From the NCBI GenBank assembly GCA_003278855.1, contig QCCU01000001.1:1-64000 (forward strand): DNA of 64,000 nucleotides, read 5' to 3'. The position numbers and the translations under genes were made by a program. Of the stretch, positions 61,424-64,000 are shown piece by piece (position 1 is the stretch's first letter; each line of letters opens with the position of its first letter). The notes beneath the pieces are model-generated. The model did not search any database and was not told the DNA's origin. It saw only the letters and a program-made list of their open reading frames with translations. This DNA is from Prochlorococcus sp. AG-347-M23 (GTDB taxonomy: Bacteria > Cyanobacteriota > Cyanobacteriia > PCC-6307 > Cyanobiaceae).

Positions 61424-63148
61424 CTAAATTATTGTTTTAAGATTTTTTTTAATGTAATCTTCTCCTCTTGTAGGATTTCCCCAAATAATTTCACCATTTT
61501 TAAAGGAAACGCAACCCGGTCCTCCTTTTTTGATTTTTTGTAAATCTTTAACTTTTACTAAATTAATTGGTACTTTAATGTTTCTTTTTGCCTTACTAAA
61601 TAAAGCAGCTAAATCTGCAGCTATTTGAAGATCCTGTTCAGATGCTGCTTGGGATGAAGACTTCAAAACTACATGGCTACCAGGTGATTCCTGTGCATGA
61701 AACCATAAATCGCCTTTTTTTGAAAACTTAAAGCTTATTAAGTCATTTTGCCTCATATTTCTTCCTACCTGCAGTTTCAATCCTGTGGGAGTGTTAACTT
61801 GAATTGGTGAAGATTGTATCTCATATGTACTTTTCTGATCTTCTCTTTGCCTCTTGATATTGATATTAAACTCGTTACAAATTTCTTCCATAATTTCTTC
61901 TAGCAGTTTGATTCTCATAAAAAGTTTTTCATGATTTAAAGAATTTAAATTTTCCATAAGAGTAGTAAATTCTTCTAATCTTTCAATATTTGTTTTGTAA
62001 ATATCTAATCTTTCTTTTATCAATTCTCTAGATCTCTTAAGTTTTTTTGACTTTTTATATAGTTTTTGTCCTTTAATAATATCTCGTTTTGTAATTTCAT
62101 TTGAACTGAATATATTATCAGCTTTTTCTTTATATTCCTCGTAATTCTCTGATTTTGTCAGAAGATCATTTTGAATATTTAAATTCTTCTTCTCAGTATT
62201 GGTCTGTTTAAAAATTATCCCTTCAATTTTCTTTTTCAATAATTCAACTTTTTTTTGTTTTAGATAATAATCATAATAATTCTCTAAACTGGTGCATAAA
62301 TCTATTTTATTTTCGCAATTAATTTCTTTATTAAAAAACCAAACGCAATAAAAATCATTGTTAAAAGTAGAAAAATTAAAGTTATTGTTTTTAAACCTAT
62401 TTATCCAAATCTTCCAATTTTTAAATATCTCTTTTAAGTCCGAATCGCTTATGAAATCGATATTTTTTTCCATTATTTGCGGATTGTCAGTTTTGCTAAT
62501 AAAATCTAATTGTTTTGTGAGGATAGGGCTTACTCCTTGATAGGTATTTATTAAACAGTATTTCAAAGACTCAGGTACTATTGAAATTGAGTTTTTCCAT
62601 GATTGAAAAGACTCATTTTCTATGGGTTGTTTTTTGAGATTAATTGGAGGGCCAGAATAAATTGATCCTGTTGAAATTGTTCTAAAACTAGATTGACTTG
62701 ATTTAATTTGTTTACCAACGGCAATTATTTTTTGTTTATTATCCAAATAAAAAATATTGCTATGTTTCCCCATTAATTCAAAAATTAAATATTTATTAAT
62801 TTCATCTCCAGGTTTTTTCGCAAAACTAAATTTTATAACTCTCTCGAAATCATCTTGATCAATCGAAATTAAAGCCATATACTTTAATCCATATCTTATT
62901 TGTTTAGAAAGTGTGCTTTCTCTTCCAATCTTTTCGGGCTTATTTATCTTTAGTATTCTAGGTGAGTCTCCATTCCATGAAACTTCTAACCATGTTTGAG
63001 AATCAACTCCTCTGAAACATAATTGAATTGTATTAGGTTCTGGTTGTTGAGCAGTTTCAAACTTTGTAGGTAAGATATTCCTTGTCAAATAATGCAAGAC
63101 AGATCTAATAGATGTAATGTCCATTATCTGTGGAACACCTTTTTGCAT
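61424..63148 (-). CDS. RqcH/NFACT-type ribosome quality control protein
   Basis: 574 residues. The NFACT-N domain is at the N-terminus, a long coiled coil at about 290-440 (many Lys/Glu, ENLNSLNHEKLF), and the NFACT-R domain at the C-terminus (LWFHAQESPGSHVVLKSS, GGPGCVSFKNGEIIWGNPTR). Homologues (B. subtilis RqcH, eukaryotic Rqc2) add alanine tails to stalled nascent chains. In RqcH a conserved Asp-Arg pair is needed; here the local sequence is FERVIKF (E102-R103 from this start), a conservative Glu for Asp. The start may be the second Met (63124). Confidence 0.88.
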   Translation of the reverse strand: MQKGVPQIMDITSIRSVLHYLTRNILPTKFETAQQPEPNTIQLCFRGVDSQTWLEVSWNGDSPRILKINKPEKIGRESTLSKQIRYGLKYMALISIDQDDFERVIKFSFAKKPGDEINKYLIFELMGKHSNIFYLDNKQKIIAVGKQIKSSQSSFRTISTGSIYSGPPINLKKQPIENESFQSWKNSISIVPESLKYCLINTYQGVSPILTKQLDFISKTDNPQIMEKNIDFISDSDLKEIFKNWKIWINRFKNNNFNFSTFNNDFYCVWFFNKEINCENKIDLCTSLENYYDYYLKQKKVELLKKKIEGIIFKQTNTEKKNLNIQNDLLTKSENYEEYKEKADNIFSSNEITKRDIIKGQKLYKKSKKLKRSRELIKERLDIYKTNIERLEEFTTLMENLNSLNHEKLFMRIKLLEEIMEEICNEFNINIKRQREDQKSTYEIQSSPIQVNTPTGLKLQVGRNMRQNDLISFKFSKKGDLWFHAQESPGSHVVLKSSSQAASEQDLQIAADLAALFSKAKRNIKVPINLVKVKDLQKIKKGGPGCVSFKNGEIIWGNPTRGEDYIKKNLKTII

Positions 63149-63197
63149 TATTCCTTCTTAATTCACAAGATTTTTATTTTACTGTAAAAAATTTAAT

Positions 63198-63752
63198 ATG
63201 AAAAATCAAAAAAAACTTATTATCCTTACTGGACCCAGCGGGGTAGGTAAAGGAACAGTTGTTAAAGAAATATTAGATAAAGAAGAAAATTTTTGGCTTT
63301 CAATTTCTGCAACTACTAGAGAACCTAGAGATGGTGAGAAGGACGGAGAAAATTATTACTTTTTAAATCAAGAAAAGTTTAAAGAAATGATTGAACAAAA
63401 CCTTTTCCTTGAATGGGCTCAATTCGCTGGAAACTACTATGGAACTCCTTTGTCTTCTGTTAATGAGAAAATAAAAAAGGGATTTACCGTTCTACTTGAA
63501 ATTGAAGTAGAGGGTGCAAGGCAAATAAAAAATAAGTTTCCGAATTCACTGTCAATATTTTTACTTCCTCCGGATAAAGAAGAGTTAGAGAGACGAATAA
63601 GAAATAGAGGTACAGAAAAAGAAGAGGCAATTAAAAAAAGACTCTCAAGGGCTAATTATGAGATTTCAGTATCAAATCAATTTGATTTTGCATTAACAAA
63701 TCACAATGTTGATGAAACAGCAAAAAAAATAATCAAGTTAATAAAAACTTGA
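63198..63752 (+). CDS. gmk: Guanylate kinase
   Basis: 184 residues, standard length. The P-loop is LTGPSGVGKGTVVKE (about 10), then STTRxPR-like SATTREPRDGEKDGENYYFL (about 34) with substrate-binding Arg and Tyr. It turns GMP into GDP. The last eight codons and the stop codon are part of a strong hairpin terminator (63726-63759). It is divergent from the RqcH-like gene and convergent with psaJ. Confidence 0.97.
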   Translation: MKNQKKLIILTGPSGVGKGTVVKEILDKEENFWLSISATTREPRDGEKDGENYYFLNQEKFKEMIEQNLFLEWAQFAGNYYGTPLSSVNEKIKKGFTVLLEIEVEGARQIKNKFPNSLSIFLLPPDKEELERRIRNRGTEKEEAIKKRLSRANYEISVSNQFDFALTNHNVDETAKKIIKLIKT

Positions 63753-63759
63753 TTATTTT
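63726..63759. terminator. Terminator hairpin overlapping the gmk stop codon
   Basis: A perfect 14-base stem (AAAATAATCAAGTT at 63726-63739, AACTTGATTATTTT at 63746-63759) with a 6-base loop, having A on the left and T on the right arm. It lies inside the last codons of gmk and 7 bases past the psaJ stop, so it can end transcripts from both sides. Confidence 0.85.
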
Positions 63760-63766
63760 CTCATTT

Positions 63767-63901
63767 TCAACTCATTGGATGGAATAATAAATCTGGGAAA
63801 AACCTATTAAATTCAATAATTATTCCTGCTGTAAGGCTTAGCCAAATTGCTGCTACCACTGGAGCAGATCTGACAAATTTTGTGTTTAGAATTTTGAACA
63901 T
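63767..63901 (-). CDS. psaJ: Photosystem I reaction center subunit IX (PsaJ)
   Basis: 44 residues. The sequence begins [20 protein letters not shown], followed by one membrane helix (to [11 protein letters not shown]) and the end LLFHPMS. The family is well recognised: a single-span PSI subunit next to PsaF. The gene is 28 bases past psaF and probably cotranscribed with it, as in other cyanobacteria. A hairpin terminator follows. Confidence 0.95.
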   Translation of the reverse strand: MFKILNTKFVRSAPVVAAIWLSLTAGIIIEFNRFFPDLLFHPMS

Positions 63902-63929
63902 TTGTTTTATGAAAGTTTTTTAAGGATGT

Positions 63930-64000
63930 TTAGCGAGGACCATTAAGTGTAATGTTGTTATCTTTCTCTCTTAAATCTCCATTTCTGCCTTGTTTATTAG
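63930..64000 (-). CDS. psaF: Photosystem I subunit III (PsaF), C-terminal end only
   Basis: Only the last 23 codons are in the window (a partial codon, then NKQGRNGDLREKDNNITLNG, then P-R and TAA). This matches the recalled C-terminus of cyanobacterial PsaF, the subunit that docks plastocyanin/cytochrome c6 on the lumen side of PSI. psaJ follows on the same strand, supporting the call. The rest of the gene lies beyond base 64000. Confidence 0.87.
   Translation of the reverse strand, partial: NKQGRNGDLREKDNNITLNGPR

Noticed and set aside
1..64000. CRISPR arrays, insertion sequences, prophage genes, rRNA or tRNA genes
   Set aside because: No regularly spaced repeats, transposase or phage proteins, inverted-repeat-bounded insert or tRNA cloverleaf were found; gene order and composition look like uninterrupted core chromosome.

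Overview
The window is a stretch of core chromosome from a low-GC, high-light-type Prochlorococcus, or a very close marine picocyanobacterium. The evidence is the strongly AT-rich sequence with short intergenic gaps, photosynthesis genes (chlG, petC-petA, psaJ and the end of psaF, ndhB, a phylloquinone methyltransferase), a cyanobacterial-type AbrB regulator, an aa3-type oxidase with its heme A genes, and proteins that I recall as near-identical to Prochlorococcus entries (QueA, the UPF0284/CobT-like protein, TopA). Assignment to this clade is from memory of protein sequences, not from a search.

Layout. 1-9.4 kb: the 3' part of an acyl-ACP/CoA synthetase, a YlqD-like protein, pyruvate dehydrogenase E2, queA, then a reverse-strand sulfur block (cysK and two transsulfuration paralogues) and rpsD. 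9.4-15.4 kb: yidD, a glutaredoxin-like protein, murE, an SDR, a cysteine/cystine lyase, an ArsM-like methyltransferase, a DUF4278 small protein with an unusual GC-rich leader, and a NifU-like scaffold. 15.4-24.9 kb: mqo, lepA, an orphan peptide-type permease, a SpoU methyltransferase, the four-gene DUF393 / TIGR03643 / DUF2256 / photolyase cluster, two tiny ORFs and rsmB. 25-33 kb: a class A PBP, chlG, DUF2862, hisF, menG, a DUF721 zinc protein, birA, an ABC ATPase and ndhB. 33-41.5 kb: topA, a repeat-containing lipoprotein, a DUF2232 membrane protein, a CobT-like enzyme, an orphan solute-binding lipoprotein, an Fe-S aldo/keto reductase, ribE and cyAbrB. 41.6-49.2 kb: ctaCDE facing away from ctaAB, then an ABC-2 exporter and an unknown protein. 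49-64 kb: a groEL without groES, fabG, ispD, a peptidase S66, a UbiA prenyltransferase, ppx, a RodZ-like protein, cobM, lgt, petA, petC, DUF3067, tatC, a small membrane protein, an RqcH-like protein, gmk, psaJ and the end of psaF.

How the genes fit together. Respiratory and photosynthetic electron transport share parts here: petC-petA, ndhB and cta genes, with tatC next to the Tat-dependent Rieske protein. Quinone and pigment supply comes from chlG, menG and ubiA. The sulfur amino-acid and Fe-S genes lie within 15 kb of one another. I see no insertion sequence, prophage, CRISPR array, tRNA or rRNA gene, or integration site; the region reads as a stable backbone. There is no gene-free stretch longer than about 300 bases once the small ORFs are counted.

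The most interesting items are: (a) the compact cluster around a (6-4)-type photolyase homologue that has lost all four canonical Fe-S cysteines while keeping small metal-binding-like partner proteins; (b) the GC-rich, structured leader with a perfect 14-base palindrome (GTA-N8-TAC) upstream of the DUF4278 gene; and (c) a lysine-rich lipoprotein with a nearly identical 99-base tandem duplication.
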